Shown piece after piece: positions 34,023 to 42,782 of a stretch of 64,000 nucleotides of DNA. Under the pieces are notes generated by a model. It had not been told where the DNA came from, ran no database searches, and saw only the letters and a program-made list of their open reading frames with translations. The DNA is from DASTFP01 sp963816855. GTDB taxonomy: Bacteria; Verrucomicrobiota; Verrucomicrobiia; Chthoniobacterales; Terrimicrobiaceae. The position numbers were made by a program, and so were the translations under genes. Position 1 is the first letter of the stretch, and the number at the start of each line of letters is the position of its first letter. The stretch covers positions 1-64,000 of the forward strand of contig CAWFMA010000029.1 of the NCBI GenBank assembly GCA_963816855.1, read 5' to 3'.

Positions 34023-37000
34023 CGCCGATGATGATTGCCAATGTTTGCCCGGGCGAAACCAGCTGGCCTTCTGCAAACCGAATCGAATGAAGCGTGCCAG
34101 CCACGGGCGCCGCGATTGCGATTTCCATCTTCATTGCCTCAAGAATCACAAGCGTGTCGCCTTCGACGACCTCTTGCCCGACGGCGGCCAAGACTTTCCA
34201 GACATTCGCCGCCACGTGAACATCCACTGCGTGGCCGCCAGGAGGCATTTCCAACGCGGCTTCGGGAGCGTCCTCGTCGGATAACGTCGCGGGGGAGTCG
34301 GCCGATTCGGTCAACGTCCACCGCTCGCGCTCCTCGGCAAACGCCTCTTGCTGCCGATTCCTGAAGGCGGCCGCATCGTCGGAGACGCCTGCCAGAAATT
34401 TCTGGTAACGGCGCAGCGTGAATGTCTCCTGCTCGATTTCCAATTTGAACTTGCCGGCGGGAAAGTCTTCCCGCAACCGGTGAAGCTCGTCCGCTTCAAC
34501 GGGATAGAACTGGATCTGATCGAAATGTCTCAGGAGCCAGCGCTTGGGAAAATCTTTGGTCTCCTGCCAGCGGTTCCACATTTGAATCGTGCGCCCTACA
34601 AACTGGTAGCCGCCGGGTCCTTCCATGCCGTAGACGCAGAGGTAAGCTCCTCCGATTCCCACCGCGTTCTCCGGAGTCCAGGTTCGTGCGGGATTGTACT
34701 TGGTGGTGACCAACCGGTGGCGCGGATCCAGGGGCGTGGCGACCGGCGCCCCGAGGTAGACATCCCCCAATCCCAGCACAAGGTAGCGCGCCGAAAAGAC
34801 AATTTCCCTCACTTGCTCGACGGCATGGAGACCGTTGATCCTTCGTATGAATTCGATGTTGTCGGGGCACCATGGAGCATCGCTGCGGACCGACTGCATA
34901 TATTTCTCAATGGCCAACCGTGTGGAGGGATCGTTCCAGGATAGGGGGAGTCGGACGATCCGCGTCGAAACTTCAAAATCCTCCAGAGCGGGCAGTTCGA
35001 ACTCCGCCTCGACGAGCTTCTCCAGCAAGACTTCGCGAGAAATAACGCGGTTGTCATAGTGAACCTGAAGAGACCGGATGCCCGGGGTGAGGTCGATGAT
35101 TCCCTTCTGTGGATTCTTGGAGAACCAATCCATCAACGCGTGCGCGCAAAATCTGAGATTCAGATCGAGAACGGGCGGTCCATATTCGACCAGGAGATAT
35201 TTGTCACCAGCCTGCCGGTAGGCGATCTCCGGCTGGTCGCCTTTGGGAGGAAGGCGATGAATGACCGCTTGGAAGCCCTCCCTTGTCGCTGCGCGTCTCG
35301 ATGTCTTCGCGCAATTAACTGGCGGGGTTCCGCCATCGGTCTTAAAACCAGCGTTCCGCACCCACTCATCCTGGTGTTGCTCCGCGGCGGCGGCATCCTC
35401 CACCGTCCAGCGCGCGAACCGGATCCGGTCGCCGGGCCGAAGCTGTCCGATTTTCCATAGTTCTGCTTGGACGATCGTCGCGGGACACACGAAGCCACCC
35501 AGGCTTGGGCCGTCCACGGCCAGGATCACCGGCATATCTCCAGTGAAATCCACGGCCCCGACGGCATACGCGTTGTCGTGAATGTTGGAAGGATGCAACC
35601 CCGCTTCGCCTCCATCTTTTCGGGCCCATTTCGGCTTGGGACCGATCAGGCGAATCCCAGTGCGCGAAGAGTTGTAGTGGACCTTCCAGTCCGTCGAGAA
35701 AAACATCGCCATATCCTCCTCGGTAAAAAAATCCGGCGCGCCGTGCGGACCGGACAGCACGCCGATCTCCCAGAAGCCTTCATAGCGCGGAGCCTCGTTC
35801 AGTTTCGCGGAGCTTCCCGTTGCCTCGGGGCGGGCAAGCTTCAGGACATCTCCGCTCCTAAGGATCCGTCCGCCATGGCCTCCAAACTTTCCGAGCGTAA
35901 ACGTAGACCGGCTCCCGAGATATTCCGGAACGTCAAGCCCTCCGGCGATGGCAAGATAGGTGCGGCAGCCGGGTCCCTCGACCGGGTGAAGGTTGAGCGT
36001 TTCGCCGGGATGGACTTCGAAGGCTTCCCATAACGGCTTGCGGCTTCCTCCAATTTCTGGTCGCATATTGGCCCCCGCCAGGGAAACGAAGGCGCGATGG
36101 TTAAACTTCAACCTGGGTCCGGAAATCGTACATTCCAGGCCAGCCGTGCCTTCGCTGTTGCCGACAAGACGATTCGCCAGCCGCAAGGCAAGATGGTCCA
36201 TAGGTCCGGAGGGCGGGACGCCAACTTCCCAGTAGCCAAGCCTGCCGGGGTAATCCTGTATCGTCGTGTGGGTGCCGGGATCCAACACGTCGATGGTGCG
36301 CGGACAAAAAACAAACGTTGAGAGGTAGCGCACCGTCACGCTGCCTTCCTTAAAGCGTTCTCCGGCGAGAATGCTCATGACCAAGTCAAGATTGGTCTCG
36401 ATTCCGCCAATGCGCGTCGCGGCCAGGGCAGCGTGAAGCCGGGCGATCGCTTCTGCGCGAGTGGGTGCGTGAGCGATGATCTTGGCGATCATCGGGTCGT
36501 AGTAGGGACTTACTTCGCTTCCTCGCTCAACCCACCCATCCACTCGCACACCGGCCGGATAGCTCACCTCGGTCAGCAATCCGCAACTCGGCTGAAAATC
36601 CTTCCCCGGATCTTCCGCGTAAACGCGAGCTTCGATCGCATGCCCTTTGGGAGAATGGCGATATTCCGCGAGCGGCAACTCTTCTCCGGACGCGAGGCGA
36701 ACCATCCATTCAACGAGATCGACTCCGGAGACTTCTTCGGTCACGCAATGCTCGACTTGCAGCCGGGTATTGATCTCGAGAAAATAGAACTCTCCAGAGT
36801 CGGCAGCATACAGGAATTCACAGGTGCCTGCGGACCGGTATCGAGCTGCCCTACCCAATTTTCGCGCCGCCTCGTGCAACCGCTCGCGAACGCCTTCAGT
36901 CAGCGAAGGGGACGGGGTCTCTTCCAGGATCTTTTGATTTCGGCGTTGCGTCGAACAATCCCGTTCGCCTAGCACCGCAATTGCCCCTTTTCCGTCTCCA

Positions 37001-37638
37001 AATATCTGCACCTCGACGTGTCGCGCCGAAGCGATGAATTTTTCAAGGAACAGCCCGGACTCCTTGAAATTGGTCGCGGCAAGCCGCCGAACACTCTCAA
37101 ACTTTTCGTCAAGCTCGCCGGCTGTGCGCGCCAACAGCATTCCGATGCCTCCGCCGCCCGCCGTGCTCTTGATCATCACGGGAAATCCGATCCGTCGCGC
37201 TTCTTCTTGGGCTGCGCTCGCCGATTCGAGAAGACCCGATCCCGGCGAAACCGGGACGCCGCTCGCGACCGCAAATGCTCGGGCCGCATCCTTCGGGCCG
37301 AAATCGCGCATGTTTTGCGGGGTCGGCCCAATGAAGGAAATTCCCGCCGACTCGCATGCCCCGGCGAAATCGGCGTTCTCGCTGAGGAATCCGTATCCGG
37401 GATGGATCCCTTCAGCTTCCGTGAGCCTGGCGGCCTCAAGAATTTTCTCGACCTGCAGATAGCTTTCCGCAACCGGCGCCGGTCCGATAAAAACCGCCTC
37501 GCCCGCCATTCGCACATGCGCTGCGTGCCTGTCCGCTTCAGAGTAAACAGCCACCGAAGCGATCCGCATGCGGTCAAGCGTCCGGATGATCCGGCAGGCG
37601 ATCTCGCCGCGATTGGCTACGAGGACCTTGGAGAGCAT
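34006..37638 (-). CDS. Biotin-dependent urea/guanidine carboxylase
   Basis: A 1210-residue enzyme. Residues 1 to about 450 are biotin carboxylase (VANRGEIACRIIRTLD, KSTAGGGGIGML, FLEINTRLQVEHCVTEE). The AHS2 (KipA-like) domain is about 465-760 and the AHS1 (KipI-like) domain about 800-1040. The C-terminal biotinyl domain has ILEAMKMEIA with the biotinylated lysine at about 1170. It carboxylates its substrate using ATP and bicarbonate. Annotated homologues are called urea carboxylase, but enzymes encoded with the two DUF1989 proteins act on guanidine, giving carboxyguanidine. Two such proteins are directly upstream. The substrate-discriminating residue could not be located with confidence. Confidence 0.93.
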   Translation of the reverse strand: MLSKVLVANRGEIACRIIRTLDRMRIASVAVYSEADRHAAHVRMAGEAVFIGPAPVAESYLQVEKILEAARLTEAEGIHPGYGFLSENADFAGACESAGISFIGPTPQNMRDFGPKDAARAFAVASGVPVSPGSGLLESASAAQEEARRIGFPVMIKSTAGGGGIGMLLARTAGELDEKFESVRRLAATNFKESGLFLEKFIASARHVEVQIFGDGKGAIAVLGERDCSTQRRNQKILEETPSPSLTEGVRERLHEAARKLGRAARYRSAGTCEFLYAADSGEFYFLEINTRLQVEHCVTEEVSGVDLVEWMVRLASGEELPLAEYRHSPKGHAIEARVYAEDPGKDFQPSCGLLTEVSYPAGVRVDGWVERGSEVSPYYDPMIAKIIAHAPTRAEAIARLHAALAATRIGGIETNLDLVMSILAGERFKEGSVTVRYLSTFVFCPRTIDVLDPGTHTTIQDYPGRLGYWEVGVPPSGPMDHLALRLANRLVGNSEGTAGLECTISGPRLKFNHRAFVSLAGANMRPEIGGSRKPLWEAFEVHPGETLNLHPVEGPGCRTYLAIAGGLDVPEYLGSRSTFTLGKFGGHGGRILRSGDVLKLARPEATGSSAKLNEAPRYEGFWEIGVLSGPHGAPDFFTEEDMAMFFSTDWKVHYNSSRTGIRLIGPKPKWARKDGGEAGLHPSNIHDNAYAVGAVDFTGDMPVILAVDGPSLGGFVCPATIVQAELWKIGQLRPGDRIRFARWTVEDAAAAEQHQDEWVRNAGFKTDGGTPPVNCAKTSRRAATREGFQAVIHRLPPKGDQPEIAYRQAGDKYLLVEYGPPVLDLNLRFCAHALMDWFSKNPQKGIIDLTPGIRSLQVHYDNRVISREVLLEKLVEAEFELPALEDFEVSTRIVRLPLSWNDPSTRLAIEKYMQSVRSDAPWCPDNIEFIRRINGLHAVEQVREIVFSARYLVLGLGDVYLGAPVATPLDPRHRLVTTKYNPARTWTPENAVGIGGAYLCVYGMEGPGGYQFVGRTIQMWNRWQETKDFPKRWLLRHFDQIQFYPVEADELHRLREDFPAGKFKLEIEQETFTLRRYQKFLAGVSDDAAAFRNRQQEAFAEERERWTLTESADSPATLSDEDAPEAALEMPPGGHAVDVHVAANVWKVLAAVGQEVVEGDTLVILEAMKMEIAIAAPVAGTLHSIRFAEGQLVSPGQTLAIIIGDEQPR

Positions 37639-37696
37639 CCCTAGCCGCCCGGTTGGTCATTGATTCCGGACGCCCACGCCACTCCACGTTGGCGTC

Positions 37697-38347
37697 TCAT
37701 CGTTCCCACAGATGCACCTTGATTGGAGTAGGATTGTACGCATTGCAGGGATTGTTGAGTTGCGGGCAGTTGGAGATAAGACAAAGCACATCCATTTCCG
37801 CCCGCATCTCCACGTACTTGCCAGGCTCCGAAACGCCGTCGGCGAAAGTAAGGTCCCCTTCGGGCGTGATCGGCACGTTCATGAAGAAATTGATGTTGTG
37901 CGCCAAGTCGCGCTTCGTCACATGATAACCGGACGAGGCCATCTGAAGAAGAAACGTATCGCGACAAGCGTGCATGAAGCGCTTGTCCAGCGAATACCGA
38001 ACCATGTTGCTTTCCGCGGCGCACGCGCCCCCCAGGGTGTCGTGCCGGCCACACGTGTCGGCCGTGATCGTCAGCATCGGACGGCAAAGATTCGACATCA
38101 GCCTCGTACCGGCAGTAAGATAAACCGAGTTTTGCTCGCGGATCGTGTCCTGCGCGCTGTAGCGCTCCGTGACGTCGGCGGCGTTGAAGAAAAACGTGTC
38201 CACTGCCTGATTGCCCTCCAAGTCCACGATACGCAGAACCTCGCCCTCCTCGACCTCATGAAACCAACCCTCTCCAGCGGGAATCGTCAAACTTAGGTTG
38301 GCCGTTTCGGCTTGAAGAGGGCTTTCGGTGTAAACAAGCGCGCTCAT
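37697..38347 (-). CDS. DUF1989 protein, carboxyguanidine deiminase-type subunit (UAAP2)
   Basis: A 216-residue DUF1989 protein of the 'urea carboxylase-associated protein 2' group. Diagnostic segments are TIPAGEGWFHEVEEGEVLRIVDLEGNQAVDTFFFNA, shown here in part, SAQDTIREQNSVYLT, LTITADTCGRHDTLGGACAAE, INFFMNVPI and CLISNCPQLNNPCN. Members of this family form carboxyguanidine deiminase together with a second DUF1989 subunit and turn carboxyguanidine into allophanate and ammonia. Cys and His residues around DTCGRHDT are likely metal ligands. It is 58 bp upstream of the carboxylase gene. Confidence 0.87.
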   Translation of the reverse strand: MSALVYTESPLQAETANLSLTIPAGEGWFHEVEEGEVLRIVDLEGNQAVDTFFFNAADVTERYSAQDTIREQNSVYLTAGTRLMSNLCRPMLTITADTCGRHDTLGGACAAESNMVRYSLDKRFMHACRDTFLLQMASSGYHVTKRDLAHNINFFMNVPITPEGDLTFADGVSEPGKYVEMRAEMDVLCLISNCPQLNNPCNAYNPTPIKVHLWER

Positions 38348-38441
38348 TGCTCGAAGATGCGGAAGGTTCGGGGGTTCGGGCGTGCGACTCCCCGTTCCTC
38401 GACGGTCAAAGGACGACTAAGAACTTGCGGGATCTGTTCGT

Positions 38442-39164
38442 TCATAAGAAGAGCCGCTCGGTGAGCGCCAGCGTGCGGCCACACTCGGGCCGAAAATTGC
38501 GGCAAAAATCATCGCTCCCCGGAGGAGCGCAGGAAAAAATTTCGATCTCCACACGCGCCTGCGGGTATTCTCCGGCCGGCGCCAGCGGGTGCGGACAATT
38601 GGCCAGAACCACGAGGGCGTCCATCTCTGTCCGCAGTCCGACATAGGCGCCAGCCGGGCAGTGATCCTCCACGAACTTCAGCCGGCCCTCGTTGTCAACG
38701 ATAACCTTGCTGAAGAAATTCACATTGGCGACCAGATCCGCAAGCCCGAGGCCGTGCTTGGTGAGTTCGATAAGAAAATTGTCGTGGGCGTTGCGGTAAA
38801 AACGGTTGCGATATTCCTGGTAGTTGCGTTCGCCGAACTTCGCCGCGACCATCGACCGGTTTATGTGGCCGGCAAGGGGATCGTGCCATCCCAGGCTGTC
38901 CTCAACAATGGAGACCAGAGCATTTCCCATATCGGTCATCAGGATGTGCCCGCGATGAAGCTTCGCGGTATGCAAAGCCTTCAAGGTATCGGGGATGTTC
39001 AACCGATCCAGCGGTTGAGCGGCGTTGTAGAATAGGGCCGAAAGGTTGGCCGATGGATCGAGCGCTCTAAGGCGAGTCAGGCGGCGGCGCGGAATACGCA
39101 TCGACCACATGGCGCCGCTTGGAAGAGTCTCGGAAAACAGGGCTGCGGACGGAAACTGGCTCAT
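38442..39164 (-). CDS. DUF1989 protein, carboxyguanidine deiminase-type subunit (UAAP1)
   Basis: A 240-residue DUF1989 protein of the UAAP1 group: LPSGAMWSMRIPRRRLTRLRAL, SANLSALFYNAAQPLDRLNIPDTLKA, HILMTDMGNALVSIVEDSLGWHDPLAG, VNFFSKVIV and ALVVLANCPHPLAP. It pairs with the UAAP2 gene downstream. The DTCGRHD motif of UAAP2 is replaced by DSLGWHDP, so this subunit probably has a supporting rather than metal-binding role. A 146-bp gap with no recognisable gene precedes it, then the tiny ORF at 39311. Confidence 0.87.
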   Translation of the reverse strand: MSQFPSAALFSETLPSGAMWSMRIPRRRLTRLRALDPSANLSALFYNAAQPLDRLNIPDTLKALHTAKLHRGHILMTDMGNALVSIVEDSLGWHDPLAGHINRSMVAAKFGERNYQEYRNRFYRNAHDNFLIELTKHGLGLADLVANVNFFSKVIVDNEGRLKFVEDHCPAGAYVGLRTEMDALVVLANCPHPLAPAGEYPQARVEIEIFSCAPPGSDDFCRNFRPECGRTLALTERLFL

Positions 39165-39310
39165 GTCATCGGAGTGAACTCACGGAAGCCCCCTTCACAA
39201 ACGATTCGCAAAGGTGCGCTCGCGACAGTCTAGTTTCACACCTTGCGCCTGCTGGTTCTTCGCCAGGTCGCCGATCGAACTCGAGGCGACACACACGGTC
39301 TTTTGTGGCG

Positions 39311-39382
39311 CTAACCATCACTGAGGAGGAACAGGATCGCGATCAGCGAGGCGACAAACAAACCACGAATCAATCTTTTCAT
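39311..39382 (-). CDS. Tiny membrane peptide, coupled to the ABC ATPase gene
   Basis: A 23-residue frame, MKRLIRGLFVASLIAILFLL followed by SDG. It has a basic N-terminus and one hydrophobic helix, like a small membrane protein or a signal anchor. Its ATG overlaps the stop of the ABC ATPase gene as ATGA, the same arrangement used by other coupled genes in this window, which suggests it is translated. It is too short to have been annotated. It may be a small transporter accessory protein, or the truncated start of a lost gene. No Shine-Dalgarno is needed if coupled. Confidence 0.45.
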   Translation of the reverse strand: MKRLIRGLFVASLIAILFLLSDG

Positions 39383-40281
39383 TCTACTTCGTCTCCGGCA
39401 ACGGTCATCTTAACAACAGGCAGGCGCTCCTCCTCGCTATCTTGCGCGGAAACGTGGATCAACTCGTCAAGCCGGCGCTTGAGAGCCAAAAATTCCGGGG
39501 TAAGAAACTGATCCGGGCTTCGCGGGCGAGGAACGGGATTCTCGATAAACTCGCGAATTCCTCCGGGATTGACACCAAGAACAAGGATGCGGTCGGAAAG
39601 GTAAATCGACTCATCGAGATCATGGGTAATGAAAAGAATCGTCACGTCCACCTTCTTCCAAATCTGGAGCAGATACGCCTGCATCTTCGCGCGCGTTAGC
39701 GCATCCAGGGCGCCAAACGGTTCGTCCATTATGAGGATGCGCGGTTCATTTGCAAGGGCCCGGGCGATGGCCACGCGCTGCTTCATGCCACCCGAAAGCT
39801 CGTGCGGATACGAATCTTCGAAGCGGCTCAGGCCAACCATCTCGAGCCATTCCCGGGCGGTGCCCTCGGCGCCGGCGGAGCTCCGTCCCTGCATTTCAAG
39901 ACCAAACATGACGTTCTGCTTCACGGTTCTCCATGGAAACAGCGTGTATCCCTGAAAAACCATGCCGCGGTCGCGTCCAGGTCCGGCAACCGGTAGGCCA
40001 TCGAGAAGCATCTGGCCTCCCGTGGCGTCGTCGAGTCCCGCCACGATTCGGATGAGAGTCGATTTTCCACAACCCGACGGGCCAATGATGCAGACAAACT
40101 CCCGCCGGTGGATATCCAGAGAAACTTTGTCGAAGACCATGTGCTGATGGTGAGCGGACCCAAAGGCCTTTTGGAGATTCCGGACCGAGAGCACCACCGG
40201 CCTCTCCCGAATGCTCTTGAACCGGGCGGCAACCTGCGGGTCCTGCTTGTGATAATCGGGCAGTTCGATCGAGGTCATCAT
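39379..40281 (-). CDS. ABC transporter ATP-binding protein (NitT/TauT type)
   Basis: A 300-residue cytoplasmic ATPase for nitrate/sulfonate/taurine-type importers. Walker A is GPSGCGKST (about 68), the Q-loop GMVFQGYTLFPWRTV, signature HELSGGMKQRVAIARAL, Walker B ILIMDEPFGALD and switch histidine ITHD. An N-terminal extension of about 30 residues precedes the domain. It is 4 bp downstream of the permease gene. In operons with the carboxylase and DUF1989 proteins such transporters import guanidine or urea. Confidence 0.9.
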   Translation of the reverse strand: MMTSIELPDYHKQDPQVAARFKSIRERPVVLSVRNLQKAFGSAHHQHMVFDKVSLDIHRREFVCIIGPSGCGKSTLIRIVAGLDDATGGQMLLDGLPVAGPGRDRGMVFQGYTLFPWRTVKQNVMFGLEMQGRSSAGAEGTAREWLEMVGLSRFEDSYPHELSGGMKQRVAIARALANEPRILIMDEPFGALDALTRAKMQAYLLQIWKKVDVTILFITHDLDESIYLSDRILVLGVNPGGIREFIENPVPRPRSPDQFLTPEFLALKRRLDELIHVSAQDSEEERLPVVKMTVAGDEVE

Positions 40282-40285
40282 TCGA

Positions 40286-41392
40286 TCAAACCTCTAGAGA
40301 AACTGCCGGAGTCTGGCGCGAAACTGATGGTCCCGCCTCTCCGACGCCCTCAAGCGCGGACGCGGGGCCGTGTCCCGCCTCAACAGCTTTCCCTGCCCCG
40401 TGTCCGGGCGAAGAGACGATCGGCGCGGATCTGCGAGCCCGGGCCGCGCGTTTCCAGGGAAAGAGAGCCTTGCCCAGCCAGGCCAGCGCAATGTCCGTCG
40501 TCAGGCCAATGATTCCGATCATCATGATCGCCGCGTAGACATTGTCGAAATTCCGGTAGCGCGCCTGCTGGTTGATGAAGAAGGTGATTCCGGACATTGT
40601 TCCGACCACTTCCGCAACGATCAGGTAGGTCCATGCCCAACCGAGCAGAATGCGCATATCGGTATAGATATCTGTGATCGACGCGGGGATAATGACCCGG
40701 GTCACGAGCCTCAACCCTCGCGCGCCGAGGGTTTGCGACGCCTCGATAAGGGCGGGATCGACCTTGCGCACGGTATTCGCGATCACCAGAACCTGCTGGA
40801 AGAACGTCCCAATCACGATGATTGCAATCTTTGGCCCATCGTCGATGCCAAGAATAGCGACACAAAGGGCGCCGAAAGCGGGAGCGGGCAGATAGCGAAA
40901 GAATTCGATGAAAGGCTCCTGGAGCCGGGAAAAGAATCGATAGGTGCCGCAAAGAATTCCCAAAGGAACCCCAATGAGCGAAGAGATTAGAAAGCCGAAA
41001 AAAATTGTGCGAATGCTGTGGCCAAGGCTCTCATGCAGCCACGGTTCGTTCGGCAGCCGGGGAGGCGTGGTAAAAGCGGTATAAAGGGACCTGAGCACCT
41101 CGTGAGGAGGAGGCAGGTAAACGGGATTTACCCGATATCCCTTCGGGGCATCGCCGTCTTCGCCGACGCTCTTAAGCTGGCGCGCGAACTCCGCGTTCGG
41201 CACTTCCATGCCTTCCACGAAATATTCCACGCTTCCCGGGTCCGTGACGCGGGTCAAAGGATGCCAAAGAAAAGGCAGATAGCTCACCGCGCACCAGACG
41301 GCCAAGGGAAGCAGAAAGGAAAAAATCGTCAGAACGAGCCTCAGGCGGTCGGGCAATTCCTCCTTGAGCCCCATCCAATCGCGATGCGCCAT
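40286..41392 (-). CDS. ABC transporter permease (NitT/TauT type)
   Basis: A 368-residue inner-membrane permease. The first helix (FSFLLPLAVWCAVSYL) is followed by a long periplasmic loop (about residues 45-125, YRVNPVYLPPPHEVLRSLY) and the BPD_transp_1 core (about 130-320) with the EAA-like loop EASQTLGARGLRLVTRVIIPAS that contacts the ATPase. The C-terminal tail of about 50 residues is rich in Ala, Gly and Pro and is not conserved in the family. Position between the binding protein and ATPase genes completes an importer. Confidence 0.9.
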   Translation of the reverse strand: MAHRDWMGLKEELPDRLRLVLTIFSFLLPLAVWCAVSYLPFLWHPLTRVTDPGSVEYFVEGMEVPNAEFARQLKSVGEDGDAPKGYRVNPVYLPPPHEVLRSLYTAFTTPPRLPNEPWLHESLGHSIRTIFFGFLISSLIGVPLGILCGTYRFFSRLQEPFIEFFRYLPAPAFGALCVAILGIDDGPKIAIIVIGTFFQQVLVIANTVRKVDPALIEASQTLGARGLRLVTRVIIPASITDIYTDMRILLGWAWTYLIVAEVVGTMSGITFFINQQARYRNFDNVYAAIMMIGIIGLTTDIALAWLGKALFPWKRAARARRSAPIVSSPGHGAGKAVEAGHGPASALEGVGEAGPSVSRQTPAVSLEV

Positions 41393-41572
41393 ATTGTGTC
41401 GCTTCGGTGCTGCGGGCCTATCGGGAATTGCTATCCAATAAGGAATTCCGCCCCCGTCTGCCGCGTTTCGAAATCAACAGGAGGAAGACACGCTGCGCCC
41501 TGCCGGGGATCCCTCCGCCGATGTCTGCCCCAAAGGAGCCCGCGCGCCGCGAAAGTTGCACTTCAGCCACAG

Positions 41573-42553
41573 CTAGAGCCCTTCGACGATGCTCGGTGCC
41601 AGATAGCTGCCCGGTTTCTGCGATTCCTTGTAGACCTTGTTGTCCATGTTGAATTGGTTGCCGATGGTCATCGACCCATGGATCGAGTCGAAACCATTGC
41701 CCTTCTTGAAAGCCGCTTTCGCTTCCGCGAGCGGAAGCAGGTGCGTCCCGGGAACATTCTTTGCGTACTCGTCCGCATCCGCCCCGGCCTTCGCCGCCAT
41801 GATCTTGATTGCATCAGCCCGTGTCGCTGGGTCATTCAAATAGTCCACGCACTTGTAGAAAATCCGGACGACCTTCGCCCAGTCGTCCTTGTGCTGGGAA
41901 AAACTTACCGGATTCACGGCAAGCACGTCGTAAATCAAGCCCTTGGCGTCCGAGCTGGTGAAAAGCTTCTTCGATCCTGGAACCTGTTTAAGAACCTGGC
42001 TGGACACCGGATACCAGGCGCCTACGGCCGCGACCTTTCCGGAAGCCAGCGTTTGCGGAGTCTCGTTGGTGGCGGTATTAACGATCTCCACATCGGACTG
42101 CGTCATACCGTTCTGCTTGAGGGCTTCCAGCAGCAGAAGATGTTCGACCAAGGTCGCTTCGATGCCCACTTTTTGCCCTTTGAGGTCCGCGATTGATTCG
42201 ACCCCTGGCTTCCCGATAATCATGTCGCTGCCGTCGCTGTAATCGAGAGCCGCAATGATCTTGCTCTTGGCACCGTTGGCGCCAACCACCAACACATCAG
42301 TGGCGACGGCTGTTACCGCATCCACTTTTCCGGCGGCAAATGCATCCAAAGAGGGCAGGTAATCAAACCAGACGAGATCGACGTCGAGACCGGCTTCCTT
42401 GAACCAGCCCTTTTGCTTGGCGAGTTCAAAAATCGTAAATCCCGGCCAGTCGCTGTAACCGATCTTCAGCGGCTCCGCATACGCGGATCCGGCAAGAAAA
42501 GCGGCGAAAAGGTAAACTCGCAATTTTGGCAGGACTTTCTGGATCGACTTCAT
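41573..42553 (-). CDS. Periplasmic solute-binding protein, guanidine/urea importer
   Basis: A 326-residue NMT1/ThiY-like binding protein. The signal peptide is KLRVYLFAAFLAGSAYA; the mature protein starts EPLKIGYSDWPGFTIFELAKQKGWF. It contains DAVTAVATDVLVVGANGA and LKGQKVGIEATLVEHLLL, typical of sulfonate/nitrate/urea binders. Together with the permease and ATPase it forms an importer for the carboxylase pathway. It is the first gene of the minus-strand operon, so its upstream region (42554-42702) should hold the promoter. Confidence 0.9.
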   Translation of the reverse strand: MKSIQKVLPKLRVYLFAAFLAGSAYAEPLKIGYSDWPGFTIFELAKQKGWFKEAGLDVDLVWFDYLPSLDAFAAGKVDAVTAVATDVLVVGANGAKSKIIAALDYSDGSDMIIGKPGVESIADLKGQKVGIEATLVEHLLLLEALKQNGMTQSDVEIVNTATNETPQTLASGKVAAVGAWYPVSSQVLKQVPGSKKLFTSSDAKGLIYDVLAVNPVSFSQHKDDWAKVVRIFYKCVDYLNDPATRADAIKIMAAKAGADADEYAKNVPGTHLLPLAEAKAAFKKGNGFDSIHGSMTIGNQFNMDNKVYKESQKPGSYLAPSIVEGL

Positions 42554-42702
42554 AGGATGCTGGGAGCGCTACGGTGATTGGGTAACTCTCGCGTAGCAAG
42601 AGCCGTGCCATCGGCGCAGGGTCCCGAATCAGCAAGCAGCCAGGAACCGGACGCCGGCTACGGGAATCGACTGTCGCGCTCAAGCCAGCGATTGCCGGGC
42701 GC
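42554..42702 (-). promoter_or_regulatory. Probable leader of the guanidine/urea operon
   Basis: The 150 bp upstream of the binding-protein gene are the expected promoter and leader. I compared this stretch by eye with guanidine-I, -II and -III riboswitch consensus motifs. Only a lone CGAGAG and short G/C-rich arms are present, so I call no riboswitch. The repeat at 42703-42782 lies immediately upstream. Confidence 0.3.
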
Positions 42703-42782
42703 CTAGAAGACCGTTGAAAAACCCCGGCTCGTCGCGCCCTCCGGGTTGCGTGGCATACGCGGGTTTCTCAACACTCTTCTAG
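42703..42782. repeat. MITE-like element, short copy
   Basis: An 80-bp relative of the element at 14563. Ends are CTAGAAGACCGTTGAAAAACC and GGGTTTCTCAACACTCTTC plus TAG, inverted with respect to each other. The interior keeps GCGCCCTCCGGGTTGC and GTGGCATACGC, both found in the long copy, so it is an internally deleted version. The last bases supply the TAG stop codon of the glutamine-amidotransferase gene (42779-42781, read on the minus strand). Confidence 0.72.

Noticed and set aside
34006..37638. Assigning the carboxylase simply as urea carboxylase
   Set aside because: The gene neighbourhood with two DUF1989 proteins favours guanidine; I kept the neutral name urea/guanidine carboxylase.
42554..42702. 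Guanidine-I/II/III riboswitch in the leader of the carboxylase operon
   Set aside because: Only a lone CGAGAG and generic G/C arms are present; the conserved joining regions and the tandem ACGR hairpins are absent. A covariance search could still overturn this.
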